Shown: positions 47,814 to 58,022 of the stretch, in pieces
Position numbering within the stretch: the first letter of the stretch is position 1
Layout of the letters: each line of letters opens with the position of its first letter
Assembly: GCA_002803225.1 (NCBI GenBank)
Contig: NXFV01001417.1
Span: 1-64,000, forward strand
Origin: Gamarada debralockiae
Lineage: Eukaryota > Ascomycota > Leotiomycetes > Helotiales > Hyphodiscaceae
Reading direction: 5' to 3'
DNA: 64,000 bases
Notes under the pieces: model-generated
What the model was told of the DNA's origin: nothing
What the model saw: the letters and a program-made list of their open reading frames with translations, nothing else
Database searches by the model: none
Made by a program: the position numbers and the translations under genes

Positions 47814-48438
47814 TTTGAGGAGTAAATCAATCGCTGATCTCGAATGAGCTATTCAACGCTGCGTTGCGGTGCGGATGGGCGCGTTTGGATCTTGAAGTCA
47901 AAGGCTGCGATTTCGACGCGGTCGAGAGGCTCGGACTGGCAAGTTCACGCGAGGCAGCTCGAAATTTTAGGAAGAGTAGCCGAGGCAAAGACACCTCTTG
48001 TGAATTGCTGAAATCAAATAAATGGGTCCAAATTATCTGTTTCCGGTCAACCCAGAGAATATTCATCCATCCTCTCTTCATACTGCTTCAGCTGATGATA
48101 CGGCACGTGACCTCTCTCGGAGATGGGACAACGATTTTGCGAAACACGTGCTGAGATAAGCTAAATTTCAATATTTCTCACCTCTATTTTCTCTTGAGTG
48201 TGGTGTCGTTGTTCTCTTTTCATCATGTCTTATGCCCCATGAATACCTTATGGCTTCCAATTGAGTATCTCTTAATCCAAATTGCAATCATTTCCTCTGG
48301 TTGATCACGTACCTCCTTGCTGTAAGTACCTAGTTGGAGTACTGGGCGTTGTGGGGCGTCGCTGAATGATGCTGACACGTACAAATAGATCTACTGCTTC
48401 ATTTCCATTCATAGATCTCCTTTCACCTCAATTATAGA
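47814..48438. promoter_or_regulatory. Divergent Arp4 / LRR-kinase promoter with two CACGTG sites
   Basis: A 625-bp head-to-head region. CACGTG occurs at 48104-48109 (gcacgtgac) and 48145-48150 (acacgtgct), a 41-bp pair between the two start codons. These are bHLH/Cbf1-type sites and may serve either gene. Confidence 0.4.
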
Positions 48439-49770
48439 ATGGCCAGTCCACAAACCTTAGAAGGCCTCCGTTCAGGCCAATACAAAGGCGTCAAAAAGCT
48501 CAAGCTATCCGCAAACCTCACCGCCTTCCCCCTAGAAATCCTCTCCCTCTTCGATAGTCTCGAAATCCTTGATCTGTCCAACAACCCACTTTGCACCCTC
48601 CCTCATGACTTCTTCCGCCTCCACAAGCTCAAAATCGCCTTCTTCTCCGACTGCAACTTCGCGACCTTTCCTCCCCAGCTGGCACAATGCCGCTCTCTCG
48701 AGATGATTGCCTTCAAAAACAATCACATGACCACCATTCCTCCTGATGCCTTCCCTCGAAAGCTTCGCTGGTTGATCTTGACGAACAATGAGATCCAGGA
48801 GCTCCCGGCTAGTATCGGGCAGTGTCATAGATTGCAGAAGTGCATGTTGGCTGGCAATCGCCTCACCTCTTTGCCAGCTGAGATGGCGCATTGTCGGAAA
48901 TTGGGTCTGCTTCGATTGTCTTCGAATGATTTGAAAACACTACCAGACTGGCTGTTTCAGTTACCTGAGCTCGCATTTTTGTCCTTCGCAGGTAATCCAT
49001 GTGCCCCTTCATTTATGGACAACCCGATCCTAGACGATATCTCGTGGTCCGAGTTATTTGTTCACCAACTCCTTGGTGAAGGCGCATCAGGAATCATCTC
49101 CAAGGGGACGTGGAAAGCTGGAAGTGGGGATCGGGAAGTAGCAATCAAGCTCTTCAAGGGTGAAGTCACCAGCGATGGCTCACCAATGGATGAAATGCAC
49201 GCCTGTATCACCGCCGGCCAACATCCCAATCTCATCGACCCGATCGGCAAAATCCACGGACATCCAGAAAAGAAGGGTTTAGTCCTCCAACTCATTCCTC
49301 CACATTATACAAACCTTGGCCTGCCGCCAACACTCGACAGTTGTACCAGAGACTCGTTCCCTCCCAACACTGTCTTCTCAGCCGAGAAATGCAGAGCAAT
49401 ACTTTATGGTATCGCTGCTGCCGCGAAGCATATCCACGACCGAGGTATTGCGCATGGAGATCTGTACGCGCATAATACTCTCATCGATAACTCAGGCCAT
49501 GCATTACTGGGCGATTTCGGTGCGGCGACGATTTATGGAAACAATGTCAAGAAGGAGGAGATTGAGAGGATGGAAGTCCTTGCATTCGGGCATATGACTG
49601 AGGATTTGCTGGGTTTGGTGGAACATCGGTTGTATGGGGAGGATGTGCTGAGTGAGAAGGATGGGTATGTGGTTGAGGGGTTGAATGCTTTGCATTACAA
49701 GTGTACGAACCCGGTTGTTATGCAGAGACCAAGCTTTGGGGAGGTGGTGGAAGTTTTGGGCGGTTTGTAG
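48439..49770 (+). CDS. LRR-protein kinase fusion, bacterial-type architecture
   Basis: Intronless, 443 aa. Residues 17-190 are leucine-rich repeats (LEILDLSNNPLCTLPHDFF, LRWLILTNNEIQELPASIGQ, CRKLGLLRLSSNDLKTLPDW). Residues 205-443 form a protein kinase: glycine loop LLGEGASGIIS (213-218), VAIK lysine Lys237, helix-C Glu252 in MDEMHACI, catalytic HGDLYAHN (His339, Asp341, Asn346) in place of HRDLKxxN, and GDFG (358-361, Asp359). All catalytic residues are present, so it is probably active. This exact layout (N-terminal LRRs, about 440 aa, HGDLYAHN, CTRD after a GLPPTLDS-like loop) is one I know from gamma-proteobacterial LRR-kinases; LRR-kinase fusions are rare in fungi. No signal peptide or membrane segment, so it is cytosolic. 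It shares a divergent promoter with Arp4. Substrate unknown. Confidence 0.92.
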   Translation: MASPQTLEGLRSGQYKGVKKLKLSANLTAFPLEILSLFDSLEILDLSNNPLCTLPHDFFRLHKLKIAFFSDCNFATFPPQLAQCRSLEMIAFKNNHMTTIPPDAFPRKLRWLILTNNEIQELPASIGQCHRLQKCMLAGNRLTSLPAEMAHCRKLGLLRLSSNDLKTLPDWLFQLPELAFLSFAGNPCAPSFMDNPILDDISWSELFVHQLLGEGASGIISKGTWKAGSGDREVAIKLFKGEVTSDGSPMDEMHACITAGQHPNLIDPIGKIHGHPEKKGLVLQLIPPHYTNLGLPPTLDSCTRDSFPPNTVFSAEKCRAILYGIAAAAKHIHDRGIAHGDLYAHNTLIDNSGHALLGDFGAATIYGNNVKKEEIERMEVLAFGHMTEDLLGLVEHRLYGEDVLSEKDGYVVEGLNALHYKCTNPVVMQRPSFGEVVEVLGGL

Positions 49771-51753
49771 AATTGGGCTGAAAGATTTTATATGGATATA
49801 AGAGGGGCTCTTGGGTTTGCTTTTCGGATTGGGATAGAGTAAATGGTTAACATACAATGGTGATACCGTCAGGGTTTAGATTTGATAGATTAGAGAGAAT
49901 TTCAGTAGAGTTTCGGACAGCTTGGCCAGAGTTGGCTGCATTCCTTCCACATTCACTGCTCCAAAGCACTTCTCCCCACCAGAATAAAGCAAAGTCCATT
50001 TAGCCAGAGCTTTTCGAGGCAGTCCAATCGCAGTTTAGTACATGTACCGTCTTTTTTGTCTTCCGCCCTTGGGCTTGGTCCGGTCCGTGAAACCTCCGCA
50101 TAATAATTTAACCCGAAAAGACGGTCACACAGAGTACCCTGCTACCAATACGAGACTGAAAATCTGCCATGGGACACGGCGTCGAGTACGTGCGTTGCAG
50201 TTGTGCGCCATTCTGGTAGGTTCGCTTGAGCAGGTTGCTGGCTTTTTGGGCGGAAACTGGGCAAATGAGGGCGAACGAGGCAGAATTTAGATGTCGCCAT
50301 TACCTGGTTCTTCGTTTATATTGATTATCGGTTCGGCCCCCCCTTTTTTGTTTTCATCTTTAATCCCTCAGTTTTTGTTCTTTCTGTCCAAGGAGCGATT
50401 CATTTCGTGGCGCCTCGCAATTCCGATTATATATGCCGTCCATCCATAGCCTCTTCATTACCTCATTACGCGCGTTATCTGTATTTGTAAGCTTCCATTT
50501 TTAATTATTGTCTTTCAGGTTCATTTCATTCGAAGAGCAAGCTGCTCATGCGATGAGTCTAGCTTACTCGTCACATGGGCTGAGAGTATTTGAATGCACT
50601 ATGACCTCACAAGACTGGTCAAACGGAGACGCCTACGGCAGAGAGGCATTATTAGACTTCAATAGTCTGCCGGATATCACGCAGAACGATGCAGTATTGT
50701 TGCCAGATATGAATTTATCTGAATCTCACGATGAGTACGTTCCATTTACGATTATCCGTTATAAGATCATTAGACGCAGCATATATCCCTACCTATAATT
50801 ATTGGATAGAGCGAAAGAGAAAATACCATTCAAATCAAAATAGAGGATTTTCTGGAGCCGGCAACTTGCCACCAAACGTTCTAAATAATAATCTGTCCTC
50901 GCTGCTTCTAGAATTGCAATCAATATTAGACTTCAGTCTATCAAAAGCCTAGAAGGAGCGAAGGCAGTAGATAGATTTCTTTACGCTGTTCTTGTTTATT
51001 CTGTTGGTCGAAATTCTCCGGTGGGAGGAGATGTCTCTCACCAGGAGGCTTGTCATCATGCAATGAATGCTTTGAACCAAAGCTTATACGTTTTCCGCCT
51101 GCAGTATTGCAGTGGAACTTGCAAATATATACGTTTGGTAGAAGTCTGGCGCTTCTACCATTTCTCGCACACTTTTACTTTGTTAAGACAAACTTTCCAC
51201 CCCTTGTCACTACGATACTTTCGGTACGAGCCGACTCCAACGTACGTTCTTCGGAAAACTCACGTTACGACACGTTAGTATGTTCAATAACCTCTTCCGT
51301 GTCTCGCCGCGAAATAGAATCTATGCTGAACCTCGATAGCTTTCCCCCTTCTCATTAAGAATTACACAGCGATTAAGACCACTATTGACGCATCAAGAGC
51401 TGACTATAGTCTAGCTCTTTCTGGTGGAATTTGCTTGTTCCAAGTAAGTATAACTTCAATTATGGTTGTCCAGACATCTTTAGAAGGCACCATTCGGGCA
51501 GGATACAGTTTTGCAACATGGGGTATTTGATCTCATTATGGGTAGATCCAACCACCATGCCTCAGTCTGTCGACCCTCAAGAACCCTTGTCGTTGATCCA
51601 TCAAAACTACAATATTGGTACTATGTGTCTTTCCTTTACTTGGCTCGAAACCACTGATATATTCTGCATAGCTCCAACACAGGCTCGTGACCGCATGGCT
51701 AGCGTCAACCCAAAGACGAAAAATACCGACGTCATGGTAACGTATGCTGCATT
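49771..51753 (+). other. Gene-poor stretch with exon-like fragments
   Basis: Some plus-strand pieces look coding. 50553 to about 50730 has MTSQDWSNGDAYGREALLDF and DITQNDAVLLPDMNLSESHD after a possible intron (GTAAGC..TTTCAG, 50488-50519). A second follows at about 50918 after a cttctag acceptor: IKSLEGAKAVDRFLYAVLVY then GGDVSHQEACHHAMNALNQS. Further pieces up to 51350 and MPQSVDPQEPLSLIHQNYN at 51558 are weaker. They could be 5' exons of the zinc-finger gene at 51754 or a separate gene; I could not join them in frame. No family recognised. Confidence 0.3.
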
Positions 51754-52448
51754 ATGCCATTCTGTCTGAACGACCCATCTTCTGACGCGAGTCCCAGTAC
51801 AACCTCTACCGATCAGCCAGACGGCCAGCGAAGACTTATGGCAGGTGATTCGCAACCAAGCTCTCTACCTTTCCGGTGCGACTGGGCAGGCTGTGAGGAC
51901 AAGAAGGCTTTCACCCGTAAATCCGAATTCAAGTCGGTCATTCGTGACAATACCTCCAGATAAGCGCTGACGAATTCACAAGGAAACATATGGAGAGGCA
52001 CTCTAAGCCATACACTTGCTCCCATCTAGGATGTAGCGGGCCGACCTTCGGCGACAAAGCTGGGCTTCAGCGCCACGAAAGGGAACAGCATGGCTCAGTC
52101 AACTTTCTCTGTCCTGTGATGTCGTGCCCCCGACATAGCCGAGGCTTTCCTAGGAAGAGGAATCTTGAAACGCACATCGTGGCTCGACATCAGAAGAATA
52201 AGAGGAGCGCGAGTGCCCTTCATAGCATGAACTCGGCATCCCCCGAGCCCGCCGAGAACGATGAAAATAATGTACTCAATGCTTTTGACAGCCAAAAGAT
52301 GGTTTCCAACGAGCTCAACACCTTGGAGGTCGAGCTGCAAAAATTGGAGGCTCGAAAGAAGGCACTTGTTGAGGGCCAGGCAAAGGTGGATGCAGACATT
52401 CAGGCGGTCAGGAGGACAATACAGCTTGTGTCTGCACGAAGGCTGTGA
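51754..52448 (+). CDS. Three-finger C2H2 zinc-finger protein
   Basis: Two exons, 51754-51932 and 51983-52448, giving 214 aa from this start. Three C2H2 fingers: FRCDWAGCEDKKAFTRKSEF continuing KKHMERH across the splice; YTCSHLGCSGPTFGDKAGLQ then RHEREQH; and FLCPVMSCPRHSRGFPRKRN then LETHIVARH. A C-terminal coiled coil follows (ELNTLEVELQKLEARKKALV, about residues 165-184). The pattern is common in fungal C2H2 proteins, probably a DNA-binding nuclear protein; targets unknown. The 50-nt intron (donor GTCGGT, acceptor acaag) is non-consensus but restores finger 1. The ATG at 51754 may be internal: exon-like text upstream suggests a longer N-terminus. Confidence 0.7.
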
Positions 52449-52935
52449 GATTATATGCATTGGAAATGGTCAATTGATAGTTATTCCTCCAACTAGCATC
52501 AAAGAATGAGAAAATATCTATTTCTCCGCCTCATCTCAAGGCACGTGACTTTGGTTCTTAATAGCGTTCGCCTTCTTCAAGGCTTAGAAGGACCTTTTTT
52601 GATTGACTTTCTCCAAGGACACCTATATCTAAATTTCAGCCGGTTCTATATCTTATGCCATATAGATTATGATTGGCGACTGTTGGAAACAATGCTGTTC
52701 GGTATTTGAAAATTGCTAGGACTTTAATAATCACGCACCTTGTGTTTGTCAAGTCTAGAATAGCTTTCAAGGCCCGTGCCATCCGTGCAGGGGACAACCT
52801 CAAGGGACCGGACCTGAACTTCATCTCACTTCTTCAACGTGTGAAACGCATCTCCAGATCTTCGGGTGGCACCATCCTAATTGTTTGAATTACCCAAGCG
52901 ATATGATATACAACGAGACTCGAGGCAGGAGGAGC
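52449..52935. other. Intergenic, no gene supported
   Basis: 487 bp between the zinc-finger stop and the peptidase start. A CACGTG lies near 52543. An in-frame ATG at 52903 would add 11 polar residues before the peptidase signal peptide and is judged less likely. Confidence 0.45.
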
Positions 52936-54959
52936 ATGGCATATCTCCTCGTCGCGATGCTATTGTCAGCACTGGTCACTTCCTGCCTGGGGATGGATTT
53001 CAAATCTCAGGTGCCTCTGAACAGCTTCAAGCAAATTTCAAAATTGAAGTGGGAAGAGTGTGGTGAGCTTAGTAATCACACGTTGGAATGTAAGCAGATC
53101 AGTTGAACAACTTTGTTTCGAATTAACCCAAGAAGGTGCCCGACTCGATGTTCCGATGGATCATTTCAACAAATCCTCGGACAAGACATTCTCAATTCCT
53201 CTCATTAAAATGCTAGCTACAAACGCTTCTGATACAGGAGACAAGTCTATTCTGCTGAACCCCGGGGGCCCTGGAGGTATGTTCAAAACTTCAATTCAGC
53301 CAACGACAGCTGAATTCTCGTAGGTAGCGGGGTAAACTTTCTTTGGAGAGCAGGAGGGATGCTTAACAAAATCATCGGAGAAGGCTTCCACTTGCTCAGC
53401 TTCGACCCTCGTGGAGTCAATGGCTCAATTCCTCAGGCCAGGTGAGTTATTCGGGAACCAAAACTTTCTCTTCCTGGACTTTTTCATGAGCTCCGGCCCA
53501 TGAATCGTATGTCATAAGCACAATCGTTGAAACGGTGTGAGTGACTACTGACTCTCCAATTCTCTGCAGCTGCTACGTCAGTTCCCGACAAAGGGCGGAG
53601 GAGATCGAAAACAGTCCCTGGGATCTTGAATTCGAAGCTGGTGAAATGTACACAAAAGCCGAGAATGGGGCTAAAGCTTGTGAGGATACGATGGGAGAGT
53701 ATGGAGGGTATATCAATACTCCTCAGACTGCAGCAGACATGAATTCGATCCTTGATGCGATTGGCCAAGGGAAAATGTACTACTGGGGATTCAGCTGTAA
53801 GTTCTTCATTGATTTGAACGATTGGGCTAACGTGTATAGATGGAACAATCCTTGGGCAGACCTACGCTCAGATGTTCCCGGATCGCGTCTCCAGATTGAT
53901 CATTGATGGCGTTAGCAATTTGGATGAATGGTACAATTCATTCTTTTTCGAGGAATCTTTGAGCGACACCGACAAACTTTATGCTGGCTTCGTTGAAGAA
54001 TGCTTCAAGGCCAAAGAAAGTTGCCCTCTGAACTCGATAAAAGGAGAGTCCTTCAAGACAGCTACTGACCTCAAGACTTACATTGACGAGTTCCTCGCAA
54101 ATCTCGAAGAAGAGCCAATTCCGGTATATCTAAACAACTCCAACTACGGAGCTGTAACTCGGCGGAGTGTGGTGACCAACGGAATTTTCCCTGCACTTTA
54201 CAAACCAACTCCAACCTGGCCAATCTTGGCGAAGAATCTTGCGGCGCTCCTGAGTGGCAACGCGACTCCTGCTTACAACGCATACTCCGATTCATGGATC
54301 TCGAGTATTATCGGAGACGAGACCAATACATTTGTAGTCTCGAACGACAACTGGAAGACTGGACCAGAAGCACCTGTCCACGGTCTGAAACCAATTCAGA
54401 ACTACTCGCTCTCCGTGCCAGAAGATTCGAAGCTTGTGTCGAAGTACCAAGGATCCGATATCTTTGACCGGGTTTCATGGTCAATTCCAACGACTCACAA
54501 TTTCCATCCCCAGTACCATCCAGAATACCCAAAATTCAAGACTGCTGAACCAATCCTTGTGCTCTCCACTACGTACGATCCTGTGTGTCCGTTGATTTCG
54601 GCAAAGAAGGCTCACAATAGCTTCGAGGGAGCTGGATTCGTGGAGCAGAAATCGTACGGCCACTGCAGCATCAGCATGCCTTCACTCTGTACGGCGAAAC
54701 ATGTTCAGCGATATTTGAATGAGGGAGTGTTGCCAGAAGCAGGAACAACGTAAGAACCTTCCTTAGTTCCGGTTTGAGAAACGAACTGATCGGAGCGGGT
54801 AGATGCGGCATCGACGCTGAGTATTTCACGGCACCTAACAAACCTGCTGTATCAGCTCTGGGTAAAGAAGATGTGGAGTTACTTGTGGCCCTTAGTGACT
54901 TGGCATCCGAAGGTATAATTAATTCCATGTTGCCTGGAGGAAGACTTGTTGGCATATGA
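52936..54959 (+). CDS. Secreted S33-family peptidase with TAP-like domain
   Basis: Alpha/beta-hydrolase of the tripeptidyl-aminopeptidase (S33) type, probably releasing N-terminal residues from peptides outside the cell. Six exons: 52936-53062, 53136-53276, 53324-53441, 53570-53796, 53840-54749 and 54803-54959, giving 559 aa. A signal peptide covers residues 1-18 (LLVAMLLSALVTSCLG). Family text: LLNPGGPGGSGVNFLWRAGG with the oxyanion loop, LLSFDPRGVNGS, then the nucleophile elbow MYYWGFSYGTILGQTYAQMF across the exon 4/5 junction (Ser204). The acid is Asp451 in LSTTYDPVCPLISA and the base His479 in KSYGHCSISMPS, so the catalytic triad is complete. The C-terminal part is the TAP-like region, ending with CGIDAEYF. 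The start at 52936 was chosen because it places the hydrophobic segment at the N-terminus. Several Asn-x-Ser/Thr sites fit secretion. Confidence 0.93.
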
Positions 54960-55544
54960 TCGATTTCAGGATCGATTCGAGTGGCCATTGGATATGACGC
55001 GAAATATGCAGCAAATTCGCCGTACCAAAATGATTGAATTGCATTACAATCCCTGTCTTACTCATTTCTCATAAGTCTGACCTTACGTTTGCATCACCAT
55101 TTCCAATTATTCACTTTCACCTCCTTGCGAATGACCGAAGAGAATGACACACGCGCTAGCGCAAACCGCACCTCAAAGGCACTTTGCCCTCCTCTTCACA
55201 TCTAGATACCCTTTCGTTGGAAGTTCCATTCAGTGAGACTGCTCAATCATCGTCAAACGGTAGATTCCTCTTCAGCATACCCTCAAAATACACCGGTGAC
55301 TTATATATTGGGCAGTATTTCTGACCGAAAGGACGCATCCAATGATTGCATCTTTCACTCGAGAACCAGACTATGCGACGAAAGGACTGCATTCAAGACA
55401 ATTGCGATGGTCAGATCGTGAACAAGACACAATGTGCAAAAATTGAAAGCATTAGCCACTGCCTTGACCGGCGTCATAGTCGAAGTCTGCATTTATCAAA
55501 GCCTAGCTCGTAAGGCCAACTAGATGGTAATATTTAGCAAAATA
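54960..55544. other. Intergenic between convergent peptidase and Nudix gene
   Basis: 585 bp between two 3' ends with only short frames. Nothing supported. Confidence 0.5.
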
Positions 55545-56246
55545 TTAACAGATCGCTTCCTTCTCGTCTGGGCTAGTTTCACCCGTCTCTCTTGTTGCTT
55601 TCCGTAACCTGAAAGCCTCGAGAATAAGGGCTTGCATATGCTGGTTGGTGATTGGATGCTGACAATCCCCAATCAGCTGGTCTCTAATCTCGTCTTCCGT
55701 CGCCCATGCAAAAGCCTGATGCTCCTTGGGATCCAACTTCACGTGCTCACAGCTCTCCACTTGCACGTCGAATGAAAACCGACACCACTTCTTCGTGTGT
55801 GTCGAGTTAGGGTAGACTTGTCCTGGTTTTTGGTCGGGCCCTTCAGTCACCACGTGGTTGAACCGCTTTGCTACCAGCCTTGCCTCCTCCCATAATTCCC
55901 GGGCCGAACCCTCCAAAACAGTCGGATCCCCATCATCTACCGCCCCGCCCGGTATTTCCCACTTGTTGGGCATCGAGTCGTTGCTGGCACGCTGGATCAC
56001 GAGGACTTTGCCCTCTTCGTTGAAAACTATGTTACCCGTGGCTAACCCATCGACTTTGGTGAAGGGCCCGCTGTTCATACGAAGCCATTCCTTGGCAGGC
56101 AGATTCCAGGGGGCAAGGGAGGCATCAATCTCGGCAGCAAAGCTGTGCGACACACCTTGCTCAGCGTTCTGCTGTTGCGACATTGTGACTGCGCCCCGGC
56201 GTGTGGAAGAGTGAATGAGTTGAATGAACCGTTGACCAGCTTTCAT
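55545..56246 (-). CDS. Nudix hydrolase
   Basis: Single exon, 233 aa. Nudix enzymes hydrolyse nucleoside diphosphates linked to another moiety using Mg2+. The fold opens with TGNIVFNEEGKVLVIQRASN, and the Nudix region is IPGGAVDDGDPTVLEGSARE then LWEEARLV (about residues 98-124). The metal-binding RELWEE core is intact, but the first glutamate of the GX5EX7REUXEEXGU consensus is replaced (Pro/Thr at about 108-109) and the final Gly is Arg. A C-terminal LDPKEHQAFAWATEDEI is typical of the fungal group. Met22 (MSQQQNAEQG) is an alternative start. It is paralogous to the gene at 57302: both share IQR.S.DSMP..WEIPGG, ARELWEEA and KL(D/N)PKEHQ. The two are head-to-head, 1.05 kb apart. Confidence 0.9.
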   Translation of the reverse strand: MKAGQRFIQLIHSSTRRGAVTMSQQQNAEQGVSHSFAAEIDASLAPWNLPAKEWLRMNSGPFTKVDGLATGNIVFNEEGKVLVIQRASNDSMPNKWEIPGGAVDDGDPTVLEGSARELWEEARLVAKRFNHVVTEGPDQKPGQVYPNSTHTKKWCRFSFDVQVESCEHVKLDPKEHQAFAWATEDEIRDQLIGDCQHPITNQHMQALILEAFRLRKATRETGETSPDEKEAIC

Positions 56247-57301
56247 TGTGTGGTGTTGGTGGTATTAATATTCCGAAGTCCGGGCGCTTAGGCTGCAATC
56301 CCTCTAATCTTCACATGCGGCTGGCAATGAACGTGAGATAGTTCCTGATGTGACCCAAATCCTCTCCTATTCGTGAAAGGTAACCGATGAATATATTTAC
56401 ACGCCCCGGGGACTACAAGTTCAGGCTCCGCCCCGTGTTTGTGAGGTCTCACGCCATAAATTTCAGACCCTCCTTGCCGTAATTGCAAGTCTCTCGACTA
56501 GTCGTAGTGAGCATTGCTGCGACACCCTTCACCGCCTCCAAAATCAGGCAGGACCAGACGTTCGAACCAGATGGCCCCCAGACACTGGCTGAAGACGGGG
56601 AGTCAAAGCGACTGTGTTGGCGAATACCAAAGTTGGCTGGGCTCGGGTCGCTTGCTCCAGAAGGCCTCTGATTTGGTGCAAAGAATGCTTCCAACACCCT
56701 TCCCAGGGCAAGGTTACTCCGTATATGTCCTCCGCTCCACACCCCACGCCCCGTGATCTACAGCCCTAAAATAGTGATCCTGGAATCTTCGGGATTTTAC
56801 GAGCACTTGAAAAAGTGTAAACATTTGGTGCTTTCAGGCCACATTTCAGGCATAGCGAATTCCCCTTTAGGGTTCCGAAAAGTAAAGTCTCCACGATTGC
56901 TTGAAGATTATAAAATAATAACGAACAATTACGACCCGAAGATTCCGTACTTAAGAATTAAAATGAGTGAAGTAGAGTTTTATTAATTTATCTTTAACGA
57001 TTTAGTTATTCTAAATTTTCATTTATTACTAAAATGACGTGAATGCACAGGCCTGCCGTTGTGGGAAATCACTAATTCAAATAGAACCTCGGTACGTCGA
57101 CACCTCAACGATATGTCCAATGCAATATTGTGGTCAACTAGATCAATTTCAAATTTCCTATTTTGCTTGAGGGGCCGGTAATGCGTAATTGCTGGACGCT
57201 CAATATCGTGGTGCAGGCTGAAGCCGTCATTCAATTCTCTTGCGCACGATATCAGACCCACCAAGTGTACCTCGAATCCTCATCCTCCTGCACTCATCAA
57301 T
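56247..57301. other. Divergent Nudix intergenic with AT-rich insert
   Basis: The region between the two divergent Nudix genes. The part at about 56890-57030 is sharply more AT-rich than its surroundings and reads like a small RIP-affected repeat scrap. No gene supported. Confidence 0.5.
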
Positions 57302-57892
57302 ATGTCAACCTCGTACCCACTAGTCTCCAGCTTCACTTATCACCCCTCTTCCTCACCCTTCGCGGTCTCCTCTGAAAAATTCATAGCCAACCATCCAGGC
57401 GCAGAATACAAGTACCTCGCAACCGGGGCTCTCGTCTTCAACGACTCCAATTCCTCTGCCTCCACCATCCTTCTCATTCAACGCTGCGCCAGCGATAGCA
57501 TGCCCGGCCGTTGGGAGATTCCCGGTGGCGGCGTGGATGATGATGATGAGAGTATCCTGCACGCCGTGGCGAGGGAACTGTGGGAAGAAGCTGCGCTCAC
57601 CGCCGTTAGCATTGGGCCTCTTGTTGGAAGTCCCCATTTCTTTGAAAGTCGGTCTGGGAAGCGGGTTTGCAAGTTCAATTTCTTGGTGGAGACGAAAAGC
57701 GCGAAAGGGACTATGGATGTGAAGTTGAATCCAAAGGAGCATCAGAGATTTGTTTGGGCTAGTGAAAAGGAGGCGAGGGCGAGGAAGGTGGGGGATCTCG
57801 AGATAGAATTTACTACGACGGACTTGGAAGCTACTGTGCTTGAAGCTTTTTGGATCAGAAGGGAAGCGAAAGAGATGCTTGCGAGCAGCTGA
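57302..57892 (+). CDS. Nudix hydrolase, second copy
   Basis: Single exon, 196 aa. It has a fully consensus Nudix box up to the last position: GGGVDDDDESILHAVARELW then EEAAL, fitting GX5EX7REUXEE, with Ala in place of the final Gly. It is preceded by ILLIQRCASDSMPGRWEIPG and followed by the shared MDVKLNPKEHQRFVWASEKE. The N-terminal part (YPLVSSFTYHPSSSPFAVSS) differs from the paralogue at 55545, so the pair is an old duplication or the two have distinct substrates. It ends 130 bp from the convergent HET gene. Substrate unknown; cytosolic, no targeting signal seen. Confidence 0.9.
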   Translation: MSTSYPLVSSFTYHPSSSPFAVSSEKFIANHPGAEYKYLATGALVFNDSNSSASTILLIQRCASDSMPGRWEIPGGGVDDDDESILHAVARELWEEAALTAVSIGPLVGSPHFFESRSGKRVCKFNFLVETKSAKGTMDVKLNPKEHQRFVWASEKEARARKVGDLEIEFTTTDLEATVLEAFWIRREAKEMLASS

Positions 57893-58022
57893 TTACATGT
57901 CACGCTCTCTACTACCAGCCACATATCCTGGAACAATTCAAAAGTACGTTGAAAGAAAAAGACCGCACCAATTCACACTTAATCCAACTCTGCTGGAAAA
58001 GGAAATCGTACCGCTGGTTCCA

